Shown: piece after piece, positions 17,285 through 25,955 of the stretch
How the letters are laid out: every line of letters begins with the position of its first letter
Position numbering within the stretch: position 1 is the stretch's first letter
NCBI GenBank assembly: GCA_964549945.1
Contig: CAZJXD010000005.1
Coordinates: 1 to 64,000 of the forward strand
From: B25-G16 sp964549945
GTDB taxonomy: Bacteria > Desulfobacterota > DSM-4660 > Desulfatiglandales > B25-G16
DNA length: 64,000 nucleotides
Reading direction: 5' to 3'
Notes under the pieces: generated by a model
Database searches by the model: none
What the model saw: only the letters and a program-made list of their open reading frames with translations
Told to the model about the DNA's origin: nothing
Translations under genes and position numbers: made by a program

Positions 17285-18768
17285 TGTATTGGCTTCGGAA
17301 TTAATTTTAGAGCTTCGTCCTCTGTAATGAACTTACCGCCCTTCATTTCAATAAATGACAAAATCTTTTCATACACCTTGATTGATAGGGGAAAATCCAT
17401 ATCATATGGGGCTTGACTGTGCCATAGAATAGTTATAACACCATTAACCTTTGCCACGTGATCGATCAACTTTTTGACACCGTCTAAAGTATTCTCTTTT
17501 GTCAATGACATCACCTCAATAAGTGTACTATCCATAACTGCGAGGGGGATCTCAATTACTGGAAGAATTTCATCACGTTCCAAATCATAAGGAAAAAACG
17601 GATAGGCTATTCCTGCCCTGAAACCAGATGCGTCTGGATAACCCAGAGAAGAATCATACTTGATTCCTGCTTTGACAAGCTGGCTCCAGCTGTGCGGAAC
17701 ACCAAATCTTAAGTAATGATTGCGAGAACCGAAGATTTTATCTCCAAATATATTCTCCAAAGCCTCTCTTTCTTTTTTGATTTCTTTCCACTTGTCGAAG
17801 CTGTAAAAATTAGTATGTAGACCAACGCCCCATCGACTTTTTTGAAGATAATGAATGACATCTCTTAACTTATTCAAATCGTATCTGGCACCGTAGCGGC
17901 CTCGCTTACCTGTTATGAAATAAAAAGATGACTTTGCATTGTGATTTTTCTCAATATCGACGTAAACTTCAAAATTCAAACGCAAGTTGTCAGATGAAAA
18001 GACTTTTCTCATCAGATGCTTGAGCTGTGGGAAAAACAGCTTGACATCAAAACGGCATATTGACCTGAATAACCGATACGCATAAGCGGCCAAAATCCAT
18101 ATACCTTTCGAGGAAACATTATCAACATCATGGGAGAGTGAAGCATAAAACTGTGGGTAACGAGACGGTCGATCATTCTCTTCTAAGTTCCCTTCGATGG
18201 CCTGCCACAGTAACATAGCGTAATAATTAACTGTCGGCAGCTCCAACAAATTATCTTTCGCTCGGGGACTGTAAGCGCCTAGAAATCTGCCAAATTTGTC
18301 TCTTTTTGGAATCAGATATTCTTCTTGACATGTTAAAAGATGAAAGGCACACATTATGAGATCAAACCCAAAATACACATGGCCGTGTTTAACACCCACA
18401 GCGCAACCGCCTGATTCGTATGTGGCTAATGGTTCAACATTATCCAGCGTATAAAAATGATACCATATCGGGATTCTCTCTCCATCAAAGAGGATACACG
18501 CAGATATCGCAGGAATTTCTTGCCCTTTTCTATCTTCTCTCCCCTCTATCCACTTAAAGTTGGGAATAATTACGAATTTCTGATGGTGATAATTTGAATC
18601 TCGTTTACCAGGCCCATAATGCAAAACCACCCCACCCCCAAGTTCCATTTCAGTTTCGGCAATATCAAACTTGACCCCAACAACGTGGGAAATTTGAGAG
18701 AGGACGTATTTTGCTCGTTGAGCTAATTGATTTTCCTCAATGCCAAATACGACTTTTACATTTCGCAT
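17281..18768 (-). CDS. Polysaccharide-deacetylase-like protein with an extra N-terminal domain
   Basis: A protein of 495 residues. About 210 N-terminal residues form a domain I know only as accompanying such deacetylases (YHFYTLDNVEPLATYESGG, FDLIMCAFHLLTCQEEYL). The C-terminal half is NodB-like: FYASLSHDVDNVSSKG (catalytic Asp-Asp region), VGLHTNFYSFDKW, FGSRNHYLRFGVP, YDSSLGYPDASGFRAGIAYP and ILWHSQAP. These correspond to the metal-dependent amide hydrolase motifs with variations. Members remove acetyl groups from amino sugars. It is coupled to the GT4 gene downstream and sits 3 bases from the GNAT gene upstream. Confidence 0.75.
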   Translation of the reverse strand: MRNVKVVFGIEENQLAQRAKYVLSQISHVVGVKFDIAETEMELGGGVVLHYGPGKRDSNYHHQKFVIIPNFKWIEGREDRKGQEIPAISACILFDGERIPIWYHFYTLDNVEPLATYESGGCAVGVKHGHVYFGFDLIMCAFHLLTCQEEYLIPKRDKFGRFLGAYSPRAKDNLLELPTVNYYAMLLWQAIEGNLEENDRPSRYPQFYASLSHDVDNVSSKGIWILAAYAYRLFRSICRFDVKLFFPQLKHLMRKVFSSDNLRLNFEVYVDIEKNHNAKSSFYFITGKRGRYGARYDLNKLRDVIHYLQKSRWGVGLHTNFYSFDKWKEIKKEREALENIFGDKIFGSRNHYLRFGVPHSWSQLVKAGIKYDSSLGYPDASGFRAGIAYPFFPYDLERDEILPVIEIPLAVMDSTLIEVMSLTKENTLDGVKKLIDHVAKVNGVITILWHSQAPYDMDFPLSIKVYEKILSFIEMKGGKFITEDEALKLIPKPIQ

Positions 18769-18771
18769 TTG

Positions 18772-19896
18772 CTACTGGATACCCTGAGTAAAAATCTCCG
18801 TAAAATACCATGAATTGCAGTCGAAAACTTTAACAAGATCCAGTCTATCGCTTAGCAGATTAGCCATTAGTAATGGTTTTTTGCCATCTATAAAGCGCCT
18901 AAACTTGGCAATTGATATAAAACCATTTTTTCTTAAGCTTCTATTGATATAGTTGTTAGATAGAAGTGTTGGAAAATTAATTAGATCTACATCAGTCCCT
19001 TTGTAAATATTGGTAACTTTGTGTAGCACGGCGTCAAGAACACTTTGGTCCTTGCAATCAAGAATAAGATCCACCACCGTGCTCATGTTAATCCCTCTAA
19101 CTTCATTCTTTCTGAGAACAACATAGCCAATAAGGTTATTATGCTTAAGCACACCAAAAAAATCATAGTTTATATATGGATTATTAACTATTCTCCATCT
19201 CAAAAAATGGATATGCCGGTCTATGGTTATTCCATAATTCCGCTTTGCAGATTTCCAAAGCTTCTCCAAATCGTGACTTATAGAATCAGTGTCCCCCATT
19301 TTTTTCAGATACACTTTGTCGTCGAAAATACTTCTCTGAACACCTTTTAAAAGAAGTATTTGGGTTAATAGCCTAGCTGCAAATCTAGCGAGAAAAACTA
19401 TGATTCTGTTACTACGTGTTGGTTCAGTGGCGGCTGAGAGTATCTTTACTAAACGGTCCTTTTTCAACACTTTAATATAATGCGTGAGGATGCCAACTGG
19501 CTTGTAGCCAGCCTTCTTATGAGTCTTAATGACCGATGAATAGGAAACCCATATCAATTGAAAATCGCTTTTGGCCTGATTAATGCAGTCCATTTCAAAA
19601 GGGATGTAAATCCCCTTTTTCCTATATTCTGGGTGGATCATTGTATTTTCTGTTTTACCAGATTGTATTAATTCTCCGAAGTAACTGAACTGAATGGGAA
19701 TTAAGCTATAATGTCCGATAATTTCAGAGTTGCTTTTGTCCTCCAAAACCCATATCTCTGCTGGTCCACCTGGGATTTCAAGGAATTCCCAACTGAACTG
19801 TTCTTCGGTCCGATGCCTGCCAAAAACTTGAAAAAATAGATGATTTATTTGGCTGACATCGGCATACTCAAATCTTCTACCTATTATGTTGGACAT
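18772..19896 (-). CDS. GNAT family acyltransferase
   Basis: A protein of 374 residues with an N-terminal GNAT fold. A beta strand and acetyl-CoA loop are visible around TENTMIHPEYRKKGIYIPFE, after IIGHYSLIPIQFSYFGE. The C-terminal half (HFLRWRIVNNPYINYDFFGV, then LIGYVVLRKNEVRG) looks like a second GNAT-like repeat. Proteins of this shape in polysaccharide clusters probably acylate an amino sugar. Its first 20 bases overlap the 3' end of the NodB deacetylase gene, and the other deacetylase follows 3 bases later. Deacetylase, acyltransferase and deacetylase in one coupled block suggests removal of acetyl and replacement by another acyl group; that is inference. Confidence 0.7.
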   Translation of the reverse strand: MSNIIGRRFEYADVSQINHLFFQVFGRHRTEEQFSWEFLEIPGGPAEIWVLEDKSNSEIIGHYSLIPIQFSYFGELIQSGKTENTMIHPEYRKKGIYIPFEMDCINQAKSDFQLIWVSYSSVIKTHKKAGYKPVGILTHYIKVLKKDRLVKILSAATEPTRSNRIIVFLARFAARLLTQILLLKGVQRSIFDDKVYLKKMGDTDSISHDLEKLWKSAKRNYGITIDRHIHFLRWRIVNNPYINYDFFGVLKHNNLIGYVVLRKNEVRGINMSTVVDLILDCKDQSVLDAVLHKVTNIYKGTDVDLINFPTLLSNNYINRSLRKNGFISIAKFRRFIDGKKPLLMANLLSDRLDLVKVFDCNSWYFTEIFTQGIQ

Positions 19897-20728
19897 ATGC
19901 TTTCGTTAGTCTAGCTATCTTTAAAAGTCTGTACAAAAGATCATATGCTCCGCATAGCTTCTTTTCTAAGTCAAACAGGGTATCCTTTGGACTTATCCAA
20001 GTTCGCTTCAGGGCGAATAAATCGCATGCTGCCATGTTACCTCCAGGGATAGTTGAACAAGCACAAGTATACCCAGATTCTTTCACAATAGTTTTCATGT
20101 CCGCATTGAAATCACCATGCGGATAACAAAACAATAAAATCTCCTTACCAAGACTCTCTTCTAAAAAACGTTTTGACTCTCGAACTTCTTTTACCGCTTC
20201 ATTAATGGGTAATTTGGTAAGACGTGGATGGGTAATTCCATGGGATCCAAAATCTATACCATATTCATTCATCTCTTTAATTTGATCCCATGTTAACATC
20301 TTCTCATCTTCATAAGTCTTGCCGATAGAGCTCGTTATGAGAAAAATGCTAGCTGTAAAATTATACTTTTTTAGAATTGGGAATGCATGTGAGTAATTAT
20401 CCATATATCCATCATCAAACGTAATGCTGACAGCCTTTTCGGGTAACTTAAGTCCTTTATTCAGATACTGAAGAAGATCAAATAAGGAGATAGCTCTATA
20501 TCCGTTTGTAGACAAGAAATGCATCTGGGCTTCAAAGTTTGAAGGGCTAACACCTGTGGCACTCTTTTCATATCCTTCCTCACTAATTCGATGATAATTG
20601 AGAATTCTGATTTCTTTATCTTCAGAATTTAGCCTTCGAGAAAGACTCTTATAGAAAAAAACTATTGTACTAAATGTTGACCGAATATGACGCCCATCCA
20701 TCTTATTGGCTTCGTCTTTTGCAAACAT
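19877..20728 (-). CDS. Polysaccharide deacetylase, NodB family
   Basis: A compact CE4-type deacetylase of 283 residues. Motif 1 is SITFDDGYMDN (catalytic base and metal Asp), motif 2 is FGSHGITHPRL (metal His pair), and motif 3 is the CYPHGDFNADM segment. N-terminal NYHRISEEG matches the extended NodB proteins of exopolysaccharide clusters. No clear signal peptide is seen, so it probably acts in the cytoplasm or while loosely bound to the membrane. The 20-base overlap with the GNAT gene shows translational coupling. An internal ATG at 20701 is an alternative start. Confidence 0.88.
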   Translation of the reverse strand: MFAKDEANKMDGRHIRSTFSTIVFFYKSLSRRLNSEDKEIRILNYHRISEEGYEKSATGVSPSNFEAQMHFLSTNGYRAISLFDLLQYLNKGLKLPEKAVSITFDDGYMDNYSHAFPILKKYNFTASIFLITSSIGKTYEDEKMLTWDQIKEMNEYGIDFGSHGITHPRLTKLPINEAVKEVRESKRFLEESLGKEILLFCYPHGDFNADMKTIVKESGYTCACSTIPGGNMAACDLFALKRTWISPKDTLFDLEKKLCGAYDLLYRLLKIARLTKAYVQHNR

Positions 20729-20745
20729 CGGTACAACAGTATTGT

Positions 20746-21675
20746 TTATTTGGCTTTCTTAGCAATCATTCTTAACTCTGTTCCCATTCCAGTCGCCTTA
20801 GTGAAGAGGTTGACAAGATATTTTGAGAAAAGCATGAGTTTTGGTCTCTTTAATATGGGGCCATAAAACTCACTGCTCTTTGCTTGATACTCTTTAAAGG
20901 AGACTGTCTTATTTAACTTTCTACTAATTCTCACGAAATCGAGAAGGGTTCTATATGGATCTATTCCTGTCGTATAAAGTTCTTGTAACTTGAGGCTTGC
21001 ATTTTCTGTGATCTTTTTCATGGTCTTAGTTGTAAAGTAATAAAGATGATAATCAGGATCAATGGCTTGCCACTTTTTTCCTAAAACCAGCCTCGGCAGG
21101 CTATTAAAATTGACTACTGATACAGCTAGAATTCCTCCAGGTTTCAATATTGCCTTGACTTTGTGCAATGCTTGAAACGGATCATCTAAATGGTCTAATG
21201 TATGGAACATTGTAACTATATCAAAACAGTGGTTGGGTATGTGAATCGAAAGGAAGTTACCACTTAAGATGTCTATTCCAAATCTTTCCCGGCCAATCTT
21301 TGCGGAGCTGTCAGATAACTCAATTCCTTTACAAATAAAGCCATTTTCACTTGCCACCTTTAGAAAGCTGCCTGTAGCGCACCCTATATCAAGCAATTTG
21401 CCCCTTTTTACATACTTCTTAATTGAGGTTAATCTCCTCAAATTGCTCTCTATCCATTCGTCTGAAAAATGCCATTTTATTATATCTTCACGGGTATACC
21501 AGTTTTTCGCATACTTGTTATCATAATTGGGCCTTTCATTTTGTGATAGGTGCTTGATAGAGAAAATCATTCCACAATCCCTACACTTCACAATTGGCTC
21601 TCCAGAAAATATAAAGAACGAACTTCGCCCGCCACATAAATAACAGAATTCTCTCCTTTTCAAGTCTATCCTCAT
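20746..21675 (-). CDS. SAM-dependent methyltransferase with N-terminal zinc ribbon
   Basis: 309 residues. The N-terminus has a four-cysteine zinc ribbon (CYLCGG ... CRDCGMIF), as in sugar C-methyltransferases and related proteins. It is followed by a class I SAM domain with motif I LLDIGCATGSFLKVA, the acidic motif GIELSDSSAKIGRERFG, and MFHTLDHLDDP. The family modifies sugars, lipids or glycan ends. Capping methylation of the polymer end is a known way to stop chain growth in other systems, but nothing here proves that role. It lies 17 bases upstream of the NodB deacetylase gene. Confidence 0.82.
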   Translation of the reverse strand: MRIDLKRREFCYLCGGRSSFFIFSGEPIVKCRDCGMIFSIKHLSQNERPNYDNKYAKNWYTREDIIKWHFSDEWIESNLRRLTSIKKYVKRGKLLDIGCATGSFLKVASENGFICKGIELSDSSAKIGRERFGIDILSGNFLSIHIPNHCFDIVTMFHTLDHLDDPFQALHKVKAILKPGGILAVSVVNFNSLPRLVLGKKWQAIDPDYHLYYFTTKTMKKITENASLKLQELYTTGIDPYRTLLDFVRISRKLNKTVSFKEYQAKSSEFYGPILKRPKLMLFSKYLVNLFTKATGMGTELRMIAKKAK

Positions 21676-21764
21676 CTTGGACAGGTCACATAAGTTTCAA
21701 AATTGATTTTTATCCTTGCATGGCTTAGCTATCTAAATTTCAAGCATTGAGAGTTTTTGAGTTA

Positions 21765-21830
21765 TTATTTCCCGTATATCTGTTGTGCCCTCTTGTCCCA
21801 GATATTCTCTTTAGCTTTTTGAATTAGGTT
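21765..21830 (-). pseudogene. C-terminal scrap of a glycosyltransferase
   Basis: The minus strand reads IQKAKENIWDKRAQQIYGK and stops. This matches the C-terminus of the intact glycosyltransferase at 23139-24347 (AQKNTWDIRAKDIYEILKL). Only about 20 codons survive, preceded by a stop in the same frame. It is probably the leftover end of a lost paralogue that stood between the present GT4 and methyltransferase genes. Confidence 0.5.
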
Positions 21831-21854
21831 TTATAACGCTTGCCCATTTCCGTC

Positions 21855-23093
21855 TCATTTCTCCTTATGCAGAACCGTCTCATAGATTTTCAAATAACGC
21901 TTCATTAAAGAAGACCAATCATAATCTAACGCTATATTCCTTGCTTCGATAGCTAATCTTTTCATCAAAACTTGATTTTCCAAAAGAGCAGTGATTCTTT
22001 GCGAAAATTTGTGTATATCTTCTTCTAAAATATAATGTTTTCCCGGCATTAGATTGTATCCCCTCACTCCTATGGGTGTAGATATCAAAGGCTTTCCGGC
22101 GGCCAGTGCCTCTATGGCCTTCAGGCTCGATCCTGTCCCGTAGATGGAAGGTAATAAATAAATGTCTATTATACTGTAGAATGGGTTAATCTCTGGCACA
22201 TAATTGCACAGCACTATATTCCTCGAAAATAACGAATGCATATTTTTCTCTTGAATGTAGCTGCAAATTTTGCCAACAAATATCATTCTAATATGAGGAA
22301 AGGCTTTAATAACCTCTGGAAGTATAATCTTTATTATATCAGTTGCTACTTGTGCATTATGGAACATATCGCTGCCCGAAAACATTAAGACGGGATCTCC
22401 TTTATCAATTCTCAATTTTTCAAGCAATGGCAGGCTCTTCTCCATAGGGAATATTTTCTTGGTATCAACCCCGTTTGGAATTACAGACAATCTTGATGGG
22501 TTTATCCCCATGTTAACAAATGCTTCCCTATCACCTTCAGATACACATACGCGGAACTTAGCAAATTTAAGTTTTTCAATCTCCAGTCTTTGCATTTCTT
22601 TTAAACAATGCCTTGCCAAAGCTTTGCTTGCGTTCGCCCAAGCATACCTTTGCTCACATCTTTTTGCCTGTATATCATGAGCTGTTACTATTACAGGTAT
22701 ATGGTGAGGAAGCTCTCTAATTAAGGGAACGGTGGGGACATTTTCACACTGAATTAGGTCAATGGACTCATGATTCAATATATTTCTCAGTCTGCGTTGG
22801 AAATAGTAGATGGGCGAGAATTTTGATAAAGCCAAATCATATATTGTCGTCTTGAAAAGCTTGCTTGCCAGGAATGCCAGCAGAAGCAATTCAACCCTTA
22901 TCGAGAAAAAATAAGCTTTGAACTTATTGCCCGACCTTACTTTGTTCTTCCATGGAAAGCCGTACATGAGGAGCGTAAGATTGCACCCATTTTGGATAAG
23001 TGACTCCAGTAGCGCTTTGACTCTTATCTCATTGCCAGAACTGTTCTCCTGAACTTCAAATATATTGTAAGGGATTATTACTAATATATTCAT
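21855..23093 (-). CDS. Glycosyltransferase family 4
   Basis: A GT-B glycosyltransferase of 412 residues starting MNILVIIPYNIFEVQENSSG. The NEIRVKALLESL segment begins the acceptor domain. The donor half has VIPNGVDTKKIFP, PVLMFSGSDMFHNAQVATDI, IDIYLLPSIYGTGSSLKAIE and ALAAGKPLISTPIGVRG, matching the E-x7-E type donor site. The nearest described relatives are transferases of surface-polysaccharide clusters; the linkage is unknown. It stands 45 bases downstream of the next glycosyltransferase gene and probably shares its transcript. Confidence 0.87.
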   Translation of the reverse strand: MNILVIIPYNIFEVQENSSGNEIRVKALLESLIQNGCNLTLLMYGFPWKNKVRSGNKFKAYFFSIRVELLLLAFLASKLFKTTIYDLALSKFSPIYYFQRRLRNILNHESIDLIQCENVPTVPLIRELPHHIPVIVTAHDIQAKRCEQRYAWANASKALARHCLKEMQRLEIEKLKFAKFRVCVSEGDREAFVNMGINPSRLSVIPNGVDTKKIFPMEKSLPLLEKLRIDKGDPVLMFSGSDMFHNAQVATDIIKIILPEVIKAFPHIRMIFVGKICSYIQEKNMHSLFSRNIVLCNYVPEINPFYSIIDIYLLPSIYGTGSSLKAIEALAAGKPLISTPIGVRGYNLMPGKHYILEEDIHKFSQRITALLENQVLMKRLAIEARNIALDYDWSSLMKRYLKIYETVLHKEK

Positions 23094-23138
23094 AGATATT
23101 TATTTCCTGTCTATGTTGGTAATGTTGGGAAAAATGTC

Positions 23139-24347
23139 TTACATAAATTTTAGCTTCAGAATCTCGTAAATATCTTTTGCCCTTATATCCCAGGTGTTTT
23201 TCTGTGCTATAGCCCGCCGTTCATCAACCTCTTCCTCTGAATCATTGACCAAAACTTCTTCTATAAAAGAAACAAATTCCTCTTTAGTATGTCCAATCTT
23301 CACTATGTTTTTGTAATCTCGCACTCCGGCTATGTTGGTAGAAACAACAGGCTTTCCAGCTGCCAGATAATTGAATAACTTTAAAGGACTCTGACTTTCA
23401 GTAAACCTATCAATCTTATGAGGCATTAAACAGACATCGAAATTACTTAAATAGGTCGGCAATTCTTTGTATGGTTTAACTCTTATAAGATGTATATTAT
23501 CAAATCCTTCTGTCATTGATAACTCTTTTACCCTCTGGCCTAATAGGCCAATTATCACTATTGACCATTCAGGGTGCCTAACAGCAATATGTTTCAACAA
23601 TTCAAAATCTATCCGTGAATTTATGTTTCCACAATAACCCAGGATGGGATGGTGGATCGCTTGGATATCAGGAACATCCAATATTTCATTATCAAACCAC
23701 TTAATATCAACAGCATTTGGAACCAAAAACACATTCTTTTTCTCCGTAGAGATCTTTTCCAACGTCTCTTTAGTTTGCACAAAGATTATATTTGCCCTTT
23801 TAATTATTTTTGAGTCATTTTTCTTCATAAGGCTTTGAAGCGTAGAGGGACAATCGTGCTTGTAAGCAAAGTCTTCCGTTCTATCATAGCAAATCATATC
23901 CTCCCCCAGCTTACCTATAAAGTCAGCTCCGAAAGGATGAGTAATCCATAAAATAATGTTATGGAGTCGCAACTTTCTCACGTAGTATTTTAAAAATAAC
24001 AATTTGAGAAAGTAGGTTATGAAATTGTTAACCCCCTGGACTATTTTTATGGGTATATAGGGTAAAGGAGTAATGGGAGTGAGAATCCAAACCCCATTGT
24101 CCTTACATAGTAGCCCATGCTTCAAGACTCGACTCCACGCTTGTGCCACCTTAGGAAGGGATCTCCCTAACAGAAATTTTAAAAAAGAAAGTATAGTTAA
24201 GGGGAGTTCAATATAAATAATCTTGTCAAATACTCTGTAATTGGACATCTTAATCATAATTTGCTGTCTTCTCCGAAAGTATTCATCCCACTGATCACCA
24301 AAGCAAATAATATTAAACTTTCTGGAAGCATTCCCTAAATGTTTCAT
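23139..24347 (-). CDS. Glycosyltransferase, TuaH-like
   Basis: A GT-B protein of 402 residues. It resembles the TuaH/teichuronic-acid-type transferases: FNIICFGDQWDEYFRRRQQI at the start, MICYDRTEDFAYKHD in the middle, VFLVPNAVDIKWFD, HPILGYCGNINSRIDFELLK, and the donor-site SPLKLFNYLAAGKPVVSTNI. The N-terminal domain carries a hydrophobic stretch (LPLTILSFLKFLLG) that may anchor it to the membrane. The region 24348-24635 upstream holds no gene that I can see. Confidence 0.85.
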   Translation of the reverse strand: MKHLGNASRKFNIICFGDQWDEYFRRRQQIMIKMSNYRVFDKIIYIELPLTILSFLKFLLGRSLPKVAQAWSRVLKHGLLCKDNGVWILTPITPLPYIPIKIVQGVNNFITYFLKLLFLKYYVRKLRLHNIILWITHPFGADFIGKLGEDMICYDRTEDFAYKHDCPSTLQSLMKKNDSKIIKRANIIFVQTKETLEKISTEKKNVFLVPNAVDIKWFDNEILDVPDIQAIHHPILGYCGNINSRIDFELLKHIAVRHPEWSIVIIGLLGQRVKELSMTEGFDNIHLIRVKPYKELPTYLSNFDVCLMPHKIDRFTESQSPLKLFNYLAAGKPVVSTNIAGVRDYKNIVKIGHTKEEFVSFIEEVLVNDSEEEVDERRAIAQKNTWDIRAKDIYEILKLKFM

Positions 24348-24635
24348 AATATCGCTAATTCAAATATCTAACAATTACGGTAGCGTAATATAAAGCGAGG
24401 GACGTCAAGAATAACAAAAACTAGGGCTATAACAAAAACTTCGACCTTCTGTTACATTAGTTGCAATTATATGCTAAATCTTCCCACCATAAGAATATTC
24501 AGGAGAAGCAAAAAATACATAAAAAATATACTTAGAATGCTGCTAAAGAAGTAAGAAATAAAACCCTTATGCTTTTTTCAATCTTCGTTTGTATACTCTC
24601 CTAGACTTTTTCATCTTTTTGGTACCTACTCCATC

Positions 24636-25784
24636 TTAAAGCTCATTGCCAACCCTTTTATATAACTCACTCAGAGTACTTAAAACTTCCTCAGAAGTAA
24701 TTAAATCTAGACATTTGCTATGTTTACACTTGAGCTTCTGATACTGATAACAAGGGCTACAAGGCAATTCTTTTCGTACCACAATACAGGGAACCTTCCA
24801 TGGTCTATTCTTAGAAACTATCGTGGGGCCAAAAATGGCAACTATTGGCACCTTTGTTGCTGCCGCCAAATGCATCAGCCCACTGTCGTTAGTAAGAAAA
24901 AGGCTACATCTTTTTATCAAAGCTGCTGTTTGCATAATAGTCTGGCTATCAGCCAAAATAAATTTATGATTCGAATGGGATAATTTTAGAAAAATTTCAT
25001 CTTCATCAGGTCCCCCAAAGAAAATGGCCTTAGCTCCAAATTTACTTGAAAATTGGGAAGCCACCTCAAGAAATCTATCCAATGGCCAGATTTTTTGGAA
25101 CCAATCTTTCTTAGCGCCTGGGTGAACTCCCAAAAAAGTATCGCGCTTTGAGACCCCATGAGAATCAAAAAATATATCAGCAAATATCTCATCACACTTA
25201 GATAGAGGCAATGTTAATTCATCATCCAGGTTATTCATTCCGAAGAAATGAAGTAGGTTTAGGTATCTTTGAACTTCATGAGTATTCTCATCCCATCCAA
25301 AAGAAAATGTGTCCAAGAAGCCATTTATCTTTTGGTTGAATCCTATCCTATAAGGAGCACCTGAAAAAAATGCCCAAAAGGCATTTTTAGATGAGGTTTC
25401 ATAAATAGTAGAAATAGCTAAGTCAAATTCCTTAGGAGCTATTATTTGCTTAAAATATTCGATCCCTTCTAGCATCCTTAATGAAGGTAACTCTTCGTGT
25501 AGAATAACTTCATCTATATAATCACTCCGCTGTGCCATTTCTGCCACAGTCTTTGATGATAGCAATAAACATATATGGCAATTAGGCATATTAGCCTTGA
25601 GCGATTTAAGCATAGGGGAAAGAAGTATATAGGTGCCTATTCCATGATTGTAAGCTATAATTAGTATTTTTTGAGATTTAGCTAAGTATAAAGTTTGCCT
25701 ACGCCACCATTTCAAAGGAAAATAAAAAGGGGAAATAAAATAGGAAATTAGATTGAGGACAAACTCTTTGTCTTTAAAGGCCAT
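24636..25784 (-). CDS. Glycosyltransferase family 9 (heptosyltransferase-like)
   Basis: A protein of 382 residues with the GT9 hallmarks: LIIAYNHGIGTYILLSPMLK at the N-terminus, LGVHPGAKKDWFQKIWPLDR (phosphate-binding and conserved lysine region), and TNDSGLMHLAAATKVPIVAI with FGPT. GT9 enzymes are best known for heptose transfer to LPS core. Near the C-terminus a cysteine group (CSPCYQYQKLKCKHSKCLD) is typical of this subfamily. Its ATG overlaps the stop of a tiny Trm112-like gene by one base (TAATG), showing coupling. Confidence 0.88.
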   Translation of the reverse strand: MAFKDKEFVLNLISYFISPFYFPLKWWRRQTLYLAKSQKILIIAYNHGIGTYILLSPMLKSLKANMPNCHICLLLSSKTVAEMAQRSDYIDEVILHEELPSLRMLEGIEYFKQIIAPKEFDLAISTIYETSSKNAFWAFFSGAPYRIGFNQKINGFLDTFSFGWDENTHEVQRYLNLLHFFGMNNLDDELTLPLSKCDEIFADIFFDSHGVSKRDTFLGVHPGAKKDWFQKIWPLDRFLEVASQFSSKFGAKAIFFGGPDEDEIFLKLSHSNHKFILADSQTIMQTAALIKRCSLFLTNDSGLMHLAAATKVPIVAIFGPTIVSKNRPWKVPCIVVRKELPCSPCYQYQKLKCKHSKCLDLITSEEVLSTLSELYKRVGNEL

Positions 25785-25942
25785 TAAGTTCCTTTTAATG
25801 GTCCCCTTTCCCCTATAAAGTACAAACTTGTTGCCAGAGTCACTGCTTCAGGCTCCTCTATTGATATTTGCTTACCGTCGAAAATAACCATTTCTTTGCA
25901 TACTGGACAGACAAGAATCTTCAACAATTGATCATCAATCAT
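25784..25942 (-). CDS. Tiny Trm112-like protein (52 residues), possibly truncated
   Basis: Starting at ATG 25940-25942 the minus strand encodes MIDDQLLKILVCPVCKEMVI and 32 more residues to a TAA at 25784-25786. The beginning LLKILVCPVCK is the first half of the Trm112/UPF0434 zinc fold. The second cysteine pair and the YPIxDGIPxML end, present in full members, are missing, so it is truncated or divergent. Its stop overlaps the start of the GT9 gene, and it begins 14 bases after the methyltransferase pseudogene ends. Trm112-like domains usually partner or precede methyltransferases, and one is present in that pseudogene. Confidence 0.5.
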   Translation of the reverse strand: MIDDQLLKILVCPVCKEMVIFDGKQISIEEPEAVTLATSLYFIGERGPLKGT

Positions 25943-25955
25943 TCTTCATAGCCTA

